Part shown: positions 1 through 7,304 of the stretch, piece after piece
Layout of the letters: the number at the start of each line of letters is the position of its first letter
Position numbering within the stretch: position 1 is the first letter of the stretch
DNA from: JAWVFM01 sp963843315
Lineage (GTDB): Bacteria > Actinomycetota > Thermoleophilia > Solirubrobacterales > 70-9
Assembly: GCA_963843315.1 (NCBI GenBank)
Contig: CAWJJU010000001.1
Coordinates: 1-64,000, forward strand
DNA: 64,000 bases
Reading direction: 5' to 3'
The notes under the pieces: model-generated
Databases searched by the model: none
The model's input: only the letters and a program-made list of their open reading frames with translations
Told to the model about the DNA's origin: nothing
Program-made: the position numbers and the translations under genes

Positions 1-467
1 TCGCCCGGCTCCGGCCGGTGATCGAACATCGCCGGCCCATTCCCCGTCGTACTTGATGCCCTCGACCGTGTCCGTGCGCAAGCTCACCGTCGGATGATCG
101 TAGGGCTCGTGAATCGGAGGTCATCGGCGCCCTCGGTGATCTTCCGGAAGTCTCCGTAGTGGACGTAGTCTGGAATCACGATGTCCCCAAGCTGGGCGGG
201 GCCTGTGGCCAACGCTCCAGCAACCCCGACGAGCATGACGATGTCGGGCCTCCCCCAGTGCTCGAACAGGTCCCTGGTGGCCTCGTTCGCGACAACGTTG
301 CCGCGATCCGCCATCTTCGTTACGACGAAATTACCGGCGTCTTCGCCGGTGAAGTACAGCGTTCCTGGCACTCGGTTTACAGCGGACAGCGCTTCCTTCA
401 CGGCGTCGAACTCCTCATCGATCACCGTCAGCACGCCTATCTTGGTCTTGCCGGAGCGACCTTCCAT
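1..467 (-). CDS. Nucleoside phosphorylase/MTAN-fold protein, frameshifted and cut by window edge
   Basis: The N-terminal part reads KTKIGVLTVIDEEFDAVKEA and later VGVAGALATG and LGDIVIPDYVHYGDF. This is the layout of the purine nucleoside phosphorylase / 5'-methylthioadenosine nucleosidase superfamily: first strand, glycine-rich phosphate/base loop, then the LGD-(V/I) strand. The ATG at 467 has AGAGGA five bases upstream. The frame stops at 84, but the next frame continues in protein-like sequence (YDHPTVSLRTDTVEGIKYDG) to the window edge, so one indel near base 100 is likely. Stand-alone nucleosidases act in methionine salvage; in mobile loci the same fold serves as an NTP- or nucleoside-destroying effector. 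Its position just downstream of a Ymh-family gene favours the second role, but that is inference. Catalytic residues of the C-terminal half lie outside the window. Confidence 0.7.
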
Positions 468-481
468 CTAGTCCTCTGGCA

Positions 482-1313
482 TCAACCCGGCGTACTGCCT
501 AGCCGCTGCTCGATGTGATCAATCTGTCGCATCAAGAGGTCGCGAGGAGCACAGCCTCAGCAGCCTCGGTTGGGTCGTCAAACTCGATCGATCGATGTCC
601 GAGGGGATTGCGGAAGTACGCGAAGGCGCCTTTGAACAAGTTCATAAGTCCTAGTTGCTCTGCAACCTCGGCCTCTTCGTCACGCAGAAGGCCTCCATCC
701 GGCGCAAACGCCTGATTCATCAGCTTGTCGCCGCGAAGACGATTGTTCTTGCTGTCGACTGGGCTTCCGGCGAGTTCGCCGACGGTCACTTCCACCTCCC
801 TGAGGGCCGTAAAAGCCGCTTGCTCAAAAGCACCTACCTGAACCAGCGGGGCGAGCTTGGCCTGCAACCGAGGATGAAGCTCGAGTCCCAACCGTCGCCG
901 AGCATAGACGTGCCCAGAGCGTCGGCTCCGGCGGAGGCAATCTGTTTGCCGAGGCGGGTAACAAAGAACGCGGCGTTAGCCGGCGCCCCCCAGTCCCGTG
1001 CGGTCAGCGGATCCGACGCTAGAAGACCTTCTCGGATTAGCCAATCCCAGCACTCGGCCAGGGCGCGTGTCAGCGCTCGTTCATCGAGCATCGCCTGACC
1101 CGAATACGTGACCGACGGTCCTTGGATCTTGGCTCGAGCGACCTCGCTGACATCCGTCTCGATCATGGTTTGACGTAGAAACGCTTTGTCCGGAGCTAAA
1201 TCCACAAGCCGAAGCAGTAGCCGGATTCCCAGCTCATCTACCGGCATGCGGAGAGCCTCGTCGGGGCCCGGCCAGGGAAGGGGCATCGTCACCAGCGGCA
1301 GATTAAGCGCCAA
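482..1313 (-). CDS. TIGR02391 (Ymh) family protein, frameshifted
   Basis: The N-terminal half (from ATG 1313) holds a winged-helix-like segment ending in ALAECWDWLIREGLL. The C-terminal half (LELHPRLQAKLAPLVQ, then AFTALREVEVTVGELAG, FRNPLGHRSIEFDDPTEAAE) is the Hypoth_Ymh domain. Its RNP-x-H-like helix recalls HEPN all-helical folds. The halves lie in different frames that cross near 880-905. A second slip near 540 separates the final helix (LMRQIDHIEQRLG), which ends at 482. Two indels therefore break an otherwise complete protein of about 275 residues. It lies 15 bases upstream of the nucleosidase gene and probably in the same operon. Ymh proteins are poorly characterised and frequent in phage and restriction-type neighbourhoods. 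Confidence 0.65.
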
Positions 1314-1381
1314 GAAGTCGACGAGCCAGACGAGTCACCTCTCAGTGCCGTCCGTCCGGCACCAAAGCCACGCTCCAATGC

Positions 1382-1860
1382 ATGTCACGGGACCCAAGAG
1401 ATGACCATCGAATCTACCTTCACTTGGGCCTCGCCGTGTCGAAGGCGCAGTTGCTGGAGATTGCACTCGTGAAGCTGTCGAGGCCCAGCATCAAGACTTG
1501 TCACTACCCCTAGAGGAACCGGGGTGGGCCGAAATATCTAGGTGGCTGACTATGACCGCGGGGCAGCTCCAGCCGCTGTCGGAGTGCCCGACGTGGTGGC
1601 CGCGGACGTAGGGCCGCAATCGGCCGACGCAACCGCGTTGCTCACGATGCTTGGATCCTTTACAGCACTGCGAACGTCAGCCATGCTTCCGCCGATACGT
1701 GGGCTCCGTGGCTTAAGGGTGAAGCCGAAATGCTCCAAGCGGTCGTCCACGCTCTCGCCCGTGTCCGGGATCGCGTCACAGGACTACGCTCGGAGGGTGG
1801 GGCTCCGGCCGATGCCGACATCGTTAGGACATGGCGAACTTACTTGCCCGACCCAATTGA
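1382..1860 (+). pseudogene. HEPN-like protein, broken by two frameshifts
   Basis: Three consecutive frame segments together read like a small all-helical HEPN protein. Segment one starts at ATG 1382 (YLHLGLAVSKAQLLEIALVK). Segment two spans about 1478-1612 (WAEISRWLTMTAGQLQPL). Segment three runs from about 1613 on (IGRRNRVAHDAWILY, then EAEMLQAVVHALARVRDRV). Segment three holds R-N-R-V-A-H at 1628-1645, matching the Rx4H motif of HEPN nucleases and toxins. Segments one and three are in the same frame, so two compensating indels would restore one reading frame. The 3' boundary is uncertain. The gene diverges from the Ymh gene on the other strand. Function as an RNase or toxin component is inference from the motif only. 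Confidence 0.5.
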
Positions 1861-1962
1861 TCCGCGCCATTCCGGACCGCATGCCGGGAGCCTGACCGGC
1901 CCGTCTCTCGCCCTTCGTAGGCGAAATTCGAAGGTGTCGCAGCAAGGCAACCAATTTGGCAA

Positions 1963-2499
1963 CTACGCGCAGTGCGATGCAGCCAACGCCTGCCTCGCTC
2001 GTCGAAATGCCATTCGTTCGTCGGATTGTTCACTGACGCTCTCCAGCACGTCAATCCAGCAGCCTTCATCCGCCTCCCAGACCAAGAACGCGCGAGGTCC
2101 GAACGAATTGAGGTCGAGTTCGACCAAGGCCTTAAGAGCTTCGTCCGGAAGACTGCTCTGAAGGACAAGGACCTCGCCCATCCCCTCCTCGCCGAGTGGG
2201 AAGACCTCTCGCGTTCCGACGTGGAAGGTGCCGTCGTCCGGCCCCCGAACCTCGCGAAGCTCTCCGAGGAAACGCTCGATCGCTTTCCACGCGTCCTTAC
2301 CCGCCTCCGCGGCGAAAGCGGAGAGAAAGGCTTGTATCGGCGCAGTCGCCCAGATGACCCACGGGACGGTTCCTGCGGTCAGGACGTAGCCGCCCTCGGC
2401 TCGAGCATCGAACCCGTGTGCGCGAAAAACGTCCTCGACTCGGTGAACGTCCTCGTCTGAAACGCCGGGTTGGACTCTCACGAAGATGCTGGTCGCCAT
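1963..2499 (-). CDS. Hypothetical protein, 178 residues
   Basis: Not recognised. The start is placed at the ATG reading MATSIFVRVQPGVSDEDV rather than an upstream ATG whose extension is low-complexity. The N-terminal 50 residues look like an alpha/beta ferredoxin-like unit with a short hydrophobic strand (VPWVIWATAPIQAFLSAF). The middle is an amphipathic helix (KDAWKAIERFLGEL). The C-terminal half ends in a Trp-rich strand (AFLVWEADEGCWIDV). No catalytic motif is evident. It lies between the HEPN-like remnant and the first tRNA fragment, so it may belong to the same accessory segment. Codon use is ordinary for the window. Confidence 0.6.
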   Translation of the reverse strand: MATSIFVRVQPGVSDEDVHRVEDVFRAHGFDARAEGGYVLTAGTVPWVIWATAPIQAFLSAFAAEAGKDAWKAIERFLGELREVRGPDDGTFHVGTREVFPLGEEGMGEVLVLQSSLPDEALKALVELDLNSFGPRAFLVWEADEGCWIDVLESVSEQSDERMAFRRARQALAASHCA

Positions 2500-2621
2500 G
2501 TGGGAACAGGGTGAGAACGGACCCGGACGGAAGGAGACGAATCCGACCTGTCCCGGGGTGCCCAAATCGCCGGGTGTGCGCGCGAGTCCCTACTGAGGCG
2601 GTCGGCACCAGACAAACTTGA

Positions 2622-2668
2622 GCGCGATCATAATCCGCGTGTCGGGGGTTCGAGTCCCTCCTCCGGCA
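2622..2668 (+). repeat. tRNA-Met(CAU)-like 3' half, direct repeat copy 1
   Basis: Counting back from the terminal A, the sequence gives an acceptor 3' strand CTCCGGC, a T arm GGGGG-TTCGAGT-CCCTC that pairs (one G-U), a five-base variable loop and an anticodon loop with T33 and CAT. No matching 5' half (GCCGGAG and D arm) lies upstream, so it is a 3' tRNA remnant, as left by element integration. It is identical to copy 2 except for AA instead of GG after CAT. Confidence 0.75.
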
Positions 2669-2679
2669 TGAAGTGCCTG

Positions 2680-3264
2680 CTACTGCCCCACCTTGGGACA
2701 TCCATTCGTCCCGGGTGGGGCGCAACGAAAGCTGATGCCGGCGAGGGAAACCGCGGCGTTCGGGTTCGCAGTGACGGCGACCTCTCCGTCATCAAAGGCG
2801 GTCACGTTGGTGGTGGCACCCGGCCCACCCGTCACCACCAGAGCCGTCTGCTCTTGGGTGTTCTGCGGCCGATAGCCGGGCGGGAGCTGGAACACCACCG
2901 CGCCGGCTGGCGGGGCTCCGCATTTCTGCGTGGTCCCTGCCAGGTGGACTTGACCGTCGAGGTCACGGTAATAGCCGACATTTCCCGAGACATCGGGGTT
3001 CTGGGAGATCCACCGGTCCGGCCCGGCGGATGAGCAATCGAGGGCCGTCACCAAGCCCGCGGCCTGGATCGGCGAGGGCGTAACCAGGTCCTTTCCCTTG
3101 ACCTGGTGATTGACGATGTTCCTCGATCTGACGCTGTTCTTGGGCAGGTGGAACGCAGCGTAGGAGATACCCCCGAGGACGATGAACAGCGCGATTGTCG
3201 ATACCACGTTCGCGTAGGTCAGACGACCTCGAATGCGGCGCAGTCCTCCCGACTTCCGAGACAT
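2680..3264 (-). CDS. Secreted/anchored TYANV-type protein, paralogue A
   Basis: A protein of 194 residues. A basic N-terminus (MSRKSGGLRRIRGR) leads into one hydrophobic segment (VSTIALFIVLGGISYAAF), then HLPKNSVRSRNIVNHQVK, then a Ser/Thr/Gly/Pro-rich beta-type domain with three Cys in the C-terminal part. The architecture predicts a membrane-anchored or exported surface protein. The same N-terminal module opens 4076-4687 on the opposite strand, so the two are paralogues arranged back to back. The family is common in Thermoleophilia but without a known function. The stop lies 11 bases from tRNA-fragment copy 1. Confidence 0.8.
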   Translation of the reverse strand: MSRKSGGLRRIRGRLTYANVVSTIALFIVLGGISYAAFHLPKNSVRSRNIVNHQVKGKDLVTPSPIQAAGLVTALDCSSAGPDRWISQNPDVSGNVGYYRDLDGQVHLAGTTQKCGAPPAGAVVFQLPPGYRPQNTQEQTALVVTGGPGATTNVTAFDDGEVAVTANPNAAVSLAGISFRCAPPGTNGCPKVGQ

Positions 3265-3511
3265 CGGTCCATCCTACCCCCGCAGAACCCGGCCACGCGA
3301 TCTCTGCTTGCACGCGAAGCCAGAAGCTCTCACGTCTCAGGTTTCGTGAGGTTGGAGCGGTGATGGCGCGGTGAAGCGCTGGGTCGCGGCGCCGCTGGGC
3401 AAGTCGACGCTCGCGAGACATCTTTGGGGATGGCACCTGATTTGTTTGCGCCCCCAAGGGGGCAGCAGCGCGGCCGACGGCCAACCACGCGAAAGACCAG
3501 GGGCGAGCTGT

Positions 3512-3844
3512 TCAGTTGCCCGCACCGGGCTCAAACGACCCGGGTAGGAGCACGGTTCCGAGGATCCGTCGGGTGCGTCCTGCCTTGGGCAGATTGGCGA
3601 TGCGCGGTTGCCGGACGATGTTCAACTCGCGGGCGAGTTCCGCGAACTCCGCTTCGTCGAGCCACATCGCTGCCAGGTTGTAGCTCGCCCCATCGCGAAG
3701 CGGATCGATCGTCTCTCTCGCCAGGTAGCGGTCGAAGTCGCCGATTAGTCCGGCGACGAAGGCCAGGAAGGCCTGGCGGTGTTCGTCGCGGCTCATCGCC
3801 GCGATCTCGTCCACGCCGAGTCGTGCGGCGGACGCCCGAAGCAC
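3512..3844 (-). pseudogene. C-terminal remnant of an ArsR-type (winged-helix) regulator
   Basis: The segment AFLAFVAGLIGDFDRYLARE followed by YNLAAMWLDEAEFAELAREL is typical of the dimerisation half of helix-turn-helix ArsR-like regulators of actinobacteria. The open frame continues a short way upstream (RGALERTFVLRAS) to a stop, but the DNA-binding half is missing: the sequence beyond belongs to the divergent region before 4076. It could be read as a 110-residue ORF from ATG 3844, but it is more likely a truncated regulator. The last 25 residues are low-complexity. Confidence 0.45.
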
Positions 3845-4075
3845 GAAGGTGCGCTCGAGCGCACCGCGCGCGCGGCGCTCGCTCGGCCCTCGAGGCCGTC
3901 ACTCGGGTGGGTCACCGCAGTAACTGATAGGACGTCCGCAGATCCTGCTGACTTGGCCGGGATGCCCGCAGACACGATATGCCGCCGACCGCCTGGCGGG
4001 GCGGAGCCAAGCCGGGACCTCTCGTTGGCCCTGGGAGTGGCGAGGACAACCGCGCTAGTGTTGACCGCCACGGCC

Positions 4076-4687
4076 ATGATCACCCGAGGGAGCGAGCCAA
4101 TCTTGAGGCGAGCACAAACCAAGATGACCTACGCGAACGTCATCGCGACCGTGGCCCTGTTCGTCGCGCTTGGCGGAGGCGCATACGCCGCATTTCATCT
4201 GCCGAAGAACAGCGTGAAGTCGAAGAACATCGTGAACGGACAGGTAAGGGACGCGGATCTCGCGAACCCCTTCGTGCGGGGGCCGGGACGGCTCGTCCAG
4301 CGCCAGGTTGACATCCCCAGCAACAACGGGAACGCCTTCACGCTCATGCGAGTCCCGGGCGTCGGCACCCTCTCCGTAGAGGTCGGCGAGTGCCAGATCT
4401 CACCGGGTTTGGTGAGCACAGCGCTCAACTGGAAGAACACCACCAACTCGCCAGAGCGCCTGACGTACGAAGGGTTCAACAACAGCACGTCCGCGACCGC
4501 CGGCCCTCACGGCACGGCCACGCCGCCACCACAGCTCTCGATTTTTGCCGACTCCGGAATCTTCCCGGCGGCGATCGAGGTCAGCTCCTACTCTGGCCGG
4601 CTCGCCGTACTCGATCTCTCTGCCGCCCTCGGCGATCCCGCGGGCCATATCTGTCGGTTCACGGTGCAGTCGACTCAGCCCGGCTAA
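4076..4687 (+). CDS. Secreted/anchored TYANV-type protein, paralogue B
   Basis: A protein of 203 residues. The ATG at 4076 gives an N-terminus MITRGSEPILRRAQTK that matches the basic leader of paralogue A. The next ATG (4124) would start at MTYANV and lose it. Then come a hydrophobic span (VIATVALFVALGGGAYAAF), HLPKNSVKSKNIVNGQVR, and a beta-rich extracellular domain with two Cys (VGECQIS and HICRF). Most likely anchored at or exported through the cytoplasmic membrane; function unknown. The stop lies 20 bases before tRNA-fragment copy 2, mirroring paralogue A and copy 1. Confidence 0.8.
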   Translation: MITRGSEPILRRAQTKMTYANVIATVALFVALGGGAYAAFHLPKNSVKSKNIVNGQVRDADLANPFVRGPGRLVQRQVDIPSNNGNAFTLMRVPGVGTLSVEVGECQISPGLVSTALNWKNTTNSPERLTYEGFNNSTSATAGPHGTATPPPQLSIFADSGIFPAAIEVSSYSGRLAVLDLSAALGDPAGHICRFTVQSTQPG

Positions 4688-4707
4688 GAAATCACGGCCG
4701 CCGGGAG

Positions 4708-4754
4708 GCGCGATCATGGTCCGCGTGTCGGGGGTTCGAGTCCCTCCTCCGGCA
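4708..4754 (+). repeat. tRNA-Met(CAU)-like 3' half, direct repeat copy 2
   Basis: 45 of 47 bases are identical to copy 1 (CATGG replaces CATAA at the anticodon). It keeps the complete T arm and acceptor 3' strand ending CTCCGGCA and lacks a 5' half. It is in direct orientation to copies 1 and 3. Confidence 0.75.
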
Positions 4755-4888
4755 TCCAGCCTGCGGAGAGACACCCCCGACAACCGCTGCCACCGGCGAA
4801 GCCGGTCGCCAGGAGCTGATGGCTCGGGCGACGGGCAACTACGAGCGGGGAAACGAGCGGCGCTAAGCCCGGCGGGCGCGGTCGCTGC

Positions 4889-6013
4889 TCAGCGGACCAC
4901 GCGGATGCAGTCGTTGAAGAAGTCGGCGATCAGGAAGCCGCCGTGCCCGATCGGGACAGCGTCGACCGGGTGATCGATCTCGGCCTGCCTGGGCGGGCCG
5001 CCGTTGCCCGTGAAGCCCGCAGTCCCATTTCCCGCAACCGTCGTGATCTTCCCCGACGGCGAGACCTTGCGGATTCGGTTGTTCTCGTAGTCGGCGATCA
5101 GGAAGCCACCGTTCGGCAGCGGATCTGCGGAGGCCGGGTGATTGAGCGTCGCGCTCGTGGCCGGGCCGCCGTCGCCGCCGAAGCCCTCGGTGCCGATGCC
5201 GGCGACGGTGTGAATAGTGCCGTGCTTGTTGACCTCGCGGATGCGAGAGACGTTGATCCCATCCGAAAGCGCGCCGAACTCGCTGATGAGGATGCCGCCC
5301 TCCGCCGCTGGCATCGCCGTCGAAGGCCCGTAGATCTGGGCGTGAGTGGCCGGGCCGCCGTCGCCGCCTGAAGCGGCCGTCCCGTCGCCGGCAACCGTGT
5401 GGATGATGCCGTGCCGGTTGACCTTGCGGACCCGGTTGTTCGAAAAGTCCGTGACCAAGAAGGCGCCGTGCGGCAGGGGAGCGACCCTCGCCGGATAGCT
5501 CAGCTCGGCGTGAGTGGCCTTGATCCCGTCACCGTTGTAGCCGCCGGAACCGTTGCCGGCGATCGTGCTGATGATCCCCTTGCTGTTGACCTTGCGGATG
5601 CGGTCGTTGCCGCTGTCGGCGATCAGGAAGCCTCCGTGTGGAAGCGGGGCAACGCCGGTCGGGAACGAGAGCTGGGCGTGAGTTGCCTTGATTCCGTCGG
5701 CGTTGTAGCCCTGGGTGCCGTTCCCGGCGACCGTCGTGATGGTGCCGTTCTTGGCCACCTTCCGGATCCGCCAGTTCTTCTTGTCCGCGATCAGGTAGCC
5801 GCCGTTGGGCAGCGGCGCCACCTGCGAGGGCAGTTTCAGCTCCGCCGCGGTCGCCGGCCCGTGGTCGCCGCCGTATCCCGAGGTGCCGTCGCCGGCGAAG
5901 GCGTGTATGCGAACCCCGGCGCCGAGACTCGGCGTCGCGGCAACCAGGCCCAGAGAGCCGAGAAACGTCGCCAGCGTCCATCCGATTCGGTTCTTCGCAA
6001 GGTCCCGCCTCAC
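4889..6013 (-). CDS. Exported six-bladed NHL-repeat beta-propeller
   Basis: A protein of 374 residues. A signal peptide (basic MRRDLAKNR, hydrophobic WTLATFLGSLGLVAA) is followed by six consecutive repeats of about 54-60 residues. The repeats follow VAGNGT.GY.GDG, AT.A.L..P, then APLP.GGFLIAD..N.RIRKV. Six repeats account for a complete NHL propeller without an extra catalytic domain; the fourth blade carries an insert (EFGALSDGINVSR). NHL propellers of this kind bind proteins, sugars or ligands outside the cell; the ligand cannot be told. The gene is monocistronic, lying between tRNA-fragment copies 2 and 3. Confidence 0.85.
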   Translation of the reverse strand: MRRDLAKNRIGWTLATFLGSLGLVAATPSLGAGVRIHAFAGDGTSGYGGDHGPATAAELKLPSQVAPLPNGGYLIADKKNWRIRKVAKNGTITTVAGNGTQGYNADGIKATHAQLSFPTGVAPLPHGGFLIADSGNDRIRKVNSKGIISTIAGNGSGGYNGDGIKATHAELSYPARVAPLPHGAFLVTDFSNNRVRKVNRHGIIHTVAGDGTAASGGDGGPATHAQIYGPSTAMPAAEGGILISEFGALSDGINVSRIREVNKHGTIHTVAGIGTEGFGGDGGPATSATLNHPASADPLPNGGFLIADYENNRIRKVSPSGKITTVAGNGTAGFTGNGGPPRQAEIDHPVDAVPIGHGGFLIADFFNDCIRVVR

Positions 6014-6166
6014 TGCAGGCGCACCCTATTCGATGCAGGGGCGGTGGTGATCCGGCCAGGACGCATACATGAGGCAACGAGGTGCCCGCACGCCGGGACA
6101 GACTCGCGAAGGACTCCATTGCCGGCGATTGATCGCTCTCTCTTTCTCCTAAGCGGAGAGGCGTCG

Positions 6167-6205
6167 TGGACGAGAAACGTTGCCATGGGTCGCGTTTCTC
6201 GTCCA
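6167..6205. promoter_or_regulatory. Perfect 13-bp inverted repeat
   Basis: TGGACGAGAAACG (6167-6179) and its exact reverse complement (6193-6205) are separated by 13 bases. It lies about 150 bases upstream of the NHL gene start and just before tRNA-fragment copy 3. There is no T-run on either side, so an operator or stable hairpin is more likely than a classical terminator. Confidence 0.5.
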
Positions 6206-6252
6206 TGACGGCCTCACCTGCGTTCCAGGAGCTAAACGGAACCCCGGGGCCC

Positions 6253-6293
6253 GATCAAATCCGCGTTCGGGGGTTCGAGTCCCTCCTCCGGCA
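6253..6293 (+). repeat. tRNA-Met-like 3' half, direct repeat copy 3
   Basis: The acceptor 3' strand and T arm are identical to copies 1 and 2. Two single-base deletions lie in the anticodon and variable region (CATAA to CAAA, GTGTC to GTTC), so this is the most decayed copy. The 5' half is absent. Confidence 0.7.
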
Positions 6294-6318
6294 CCCCCGT
6301 GACCGCACGTCTGGGCTG

Positions 6319-6786
6319 CTATCCGCCCCGAGCGCCGGTCACGTGTTCGCAGTTGTGTGCTTGGTCGGTTTCGCCGGCGTCGACTGGGCGGCCGCCGTCG
6401 CAGCGATCGACGCCACTGCCACCGTAGAGGCCGTCGCGCCCGCGTCCACCGTAAAGGTGGTCGTTGTCGCCTTCGCCGTATAGGAGATCCGGCCCGCGAC
6501 CCCCGTAGATCGTGTCGTTACCGGAGTAGCCGCAGATCACATCGGCGCCGCCCCGGCCATAGATCACGTTGTTCTGCTCGAGGGCCTGGATCCGGTCGGG
6601 TCCGGGGGTCCCGGTGTAGGTCGCAACCGAGATCGACACTCCGCCGTTGTTCGACTCGCAGTTGCTCGCGGCTCCCCCACCCGACTGAGCCCCCATCGCC
6701 ACGGTCACGGCCAGGCCCGCGCCGAGCAGGCCCGCGATCGCGAGTCTCATCCCCCAGGCAAGCCTTGACGTCATGCGGATGACCAT
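6319..6786 (-). CDS. Exported RTX-type calcium-binding repeat protein
   Basis: A protein of 155 residues from ATG 6786 (MVIRMTSRLAWGM). A signal-peptide-like segment (LAIAGLLGAGLAVTVAMGA) precedes about six nonapeptide repeats of the form GG.G.D.(L/I)Y (YGRGGADVICG, YSGNDTIYGG, RGPDLLYGEG, NDHLYGGRG). These form the calcium-binding parallel beta-roll of hemolysin-type proteins. No enzymatic domain is present. It ends in CDGG...HNCEHVTG, a cysteine pair that may staple the roll. Probably an extracellular structural or adhesive protein. Confidence 0.8.
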   Translation of the reverse strand: MVIRMTSRLAWGMRLAIAGLLGAGLAVTVAMGAQSGGGAASNCESNNGGVSISVATYTGTPGPDRIQALEQNNVIYGRGGADVICGYSGNDTIYGGRGPDLLYGEGDNDHLYGGRGRDGLYGGSGVDRCDGGRPVDAGETDQAHNCEHVTGARGG

Positions 6787-6840
6787 ACCCCCGGGATACC
6801 GCCGGCCGCGAAGCCGCGGGCGAAATGGGGCGACCGCCAC

Positions 6841-6884
6841 GAACGTCCCAATCGCCCCTCTATGGAGGGGTCTCCGGGACGTTC
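6841..6884. terminator. Composite hairpin between two exported-protein genes
   Basis: Outer arms GAACGTCCC/GGGACGTTC (9 bp) enclose an inner stem CCCCTC/GAGGGG. It starts 12 bases beyond the stop of the 6897-7304 gene, reading on the minus strand, and is well placed to end that transcript. No U-tract is present. Confidence 0.5.
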
Positions 6885-6896
6885 ATGGGTGGGGAG

Positions 6897-7304
6897 TCAG
6901 CCGATGGTGGTCCGGCGGCCGCCGCAGCGCTTCGGGTGCCTCTTGGTGCCGATGTCCTTCGGCACAACGGAGAGCTGGGCGGCGGTGATGTCGTGGCCCG
7001 CGTGCTTTTGGGGCCCGATCGCGTTGTAGCCGCCGCGGCCGCTTGTCACTGCCGTGTCGAACGGCTGCTTCTTCGTCTCCGTGTCGTAGAGGCCTTTGAC
7101 CTTGACCCTGCGGTTGGGAAGGCACTTGGGGTTGCTGGAGGCCACGCGGCCCACGATGAAGACGTTGGTGTCCGTACCCTGCGTGATGGCCCCGTCCCTG
7201 TCGATCGAGATCGTCGTGGGAACATTCGAGTTTCCGGCGACCGCCAGCGCGGCGAGGATGCCGGCCGCGGCGATCACGGGGATTGCGGGGGCCAGCTTCT
7301 TCAC
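6897..7304 (-). CDS. Small exported protein, tandem paralogue 2
   Basis: A protein of 135 residues with a signal peptide (MKKLAPAIPVIAAAGILAAL) and a compact domain carrying a Cys pair (PKCLPNRRVKVKGLYDTETK ... KRCGGRR). It aligns end to end with the upstream neighbour: VFIVGRVASSNPKCLPNRRV against SYVFGHVESKKAACLAKRKV, and YNAIGPQ against FDAIGAF. The pair therefore arose by tandem duplication. The ATG overlaps the upstream stop (ATGA), implying translational coupling. Function unknown. Confidence 0.75.
   Translation of the reverse strand: MKKLAPAIPVIAAAGILAALAVAGNSNVPTTISIDRDGAITQGTDTNVFIVGRVASSNPKCLPNRRVKVKGLYDTETKKQPFDTAVTSGRGGYNAIGPQKHAGHDITAAQLSVVPKDIGTKRHPKRCGGRRTTIG

Noticed and set aside
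2297..2725. Minus-strand ORF containing RRRDSNPRHADYD
   Set aside because: This peptide is the translation of the reverse complement of the tRNA-Met 3' half at 2622-2668, a known annotation artefact.
3265..3511. Possible small genes in the gap between paralogue A and the ArsR-like remnant
   Set aside because: Short frames only, Arg/Pro-rich with no initiation signals or recognisable motifs.
4400..4783. Minus-strand ORF containing GGGTRTPDTRTM
   Set aside because: Also produced by the antisense of a tRNA fragment (4708-4754) and antisense to the real gene 4076-4687.
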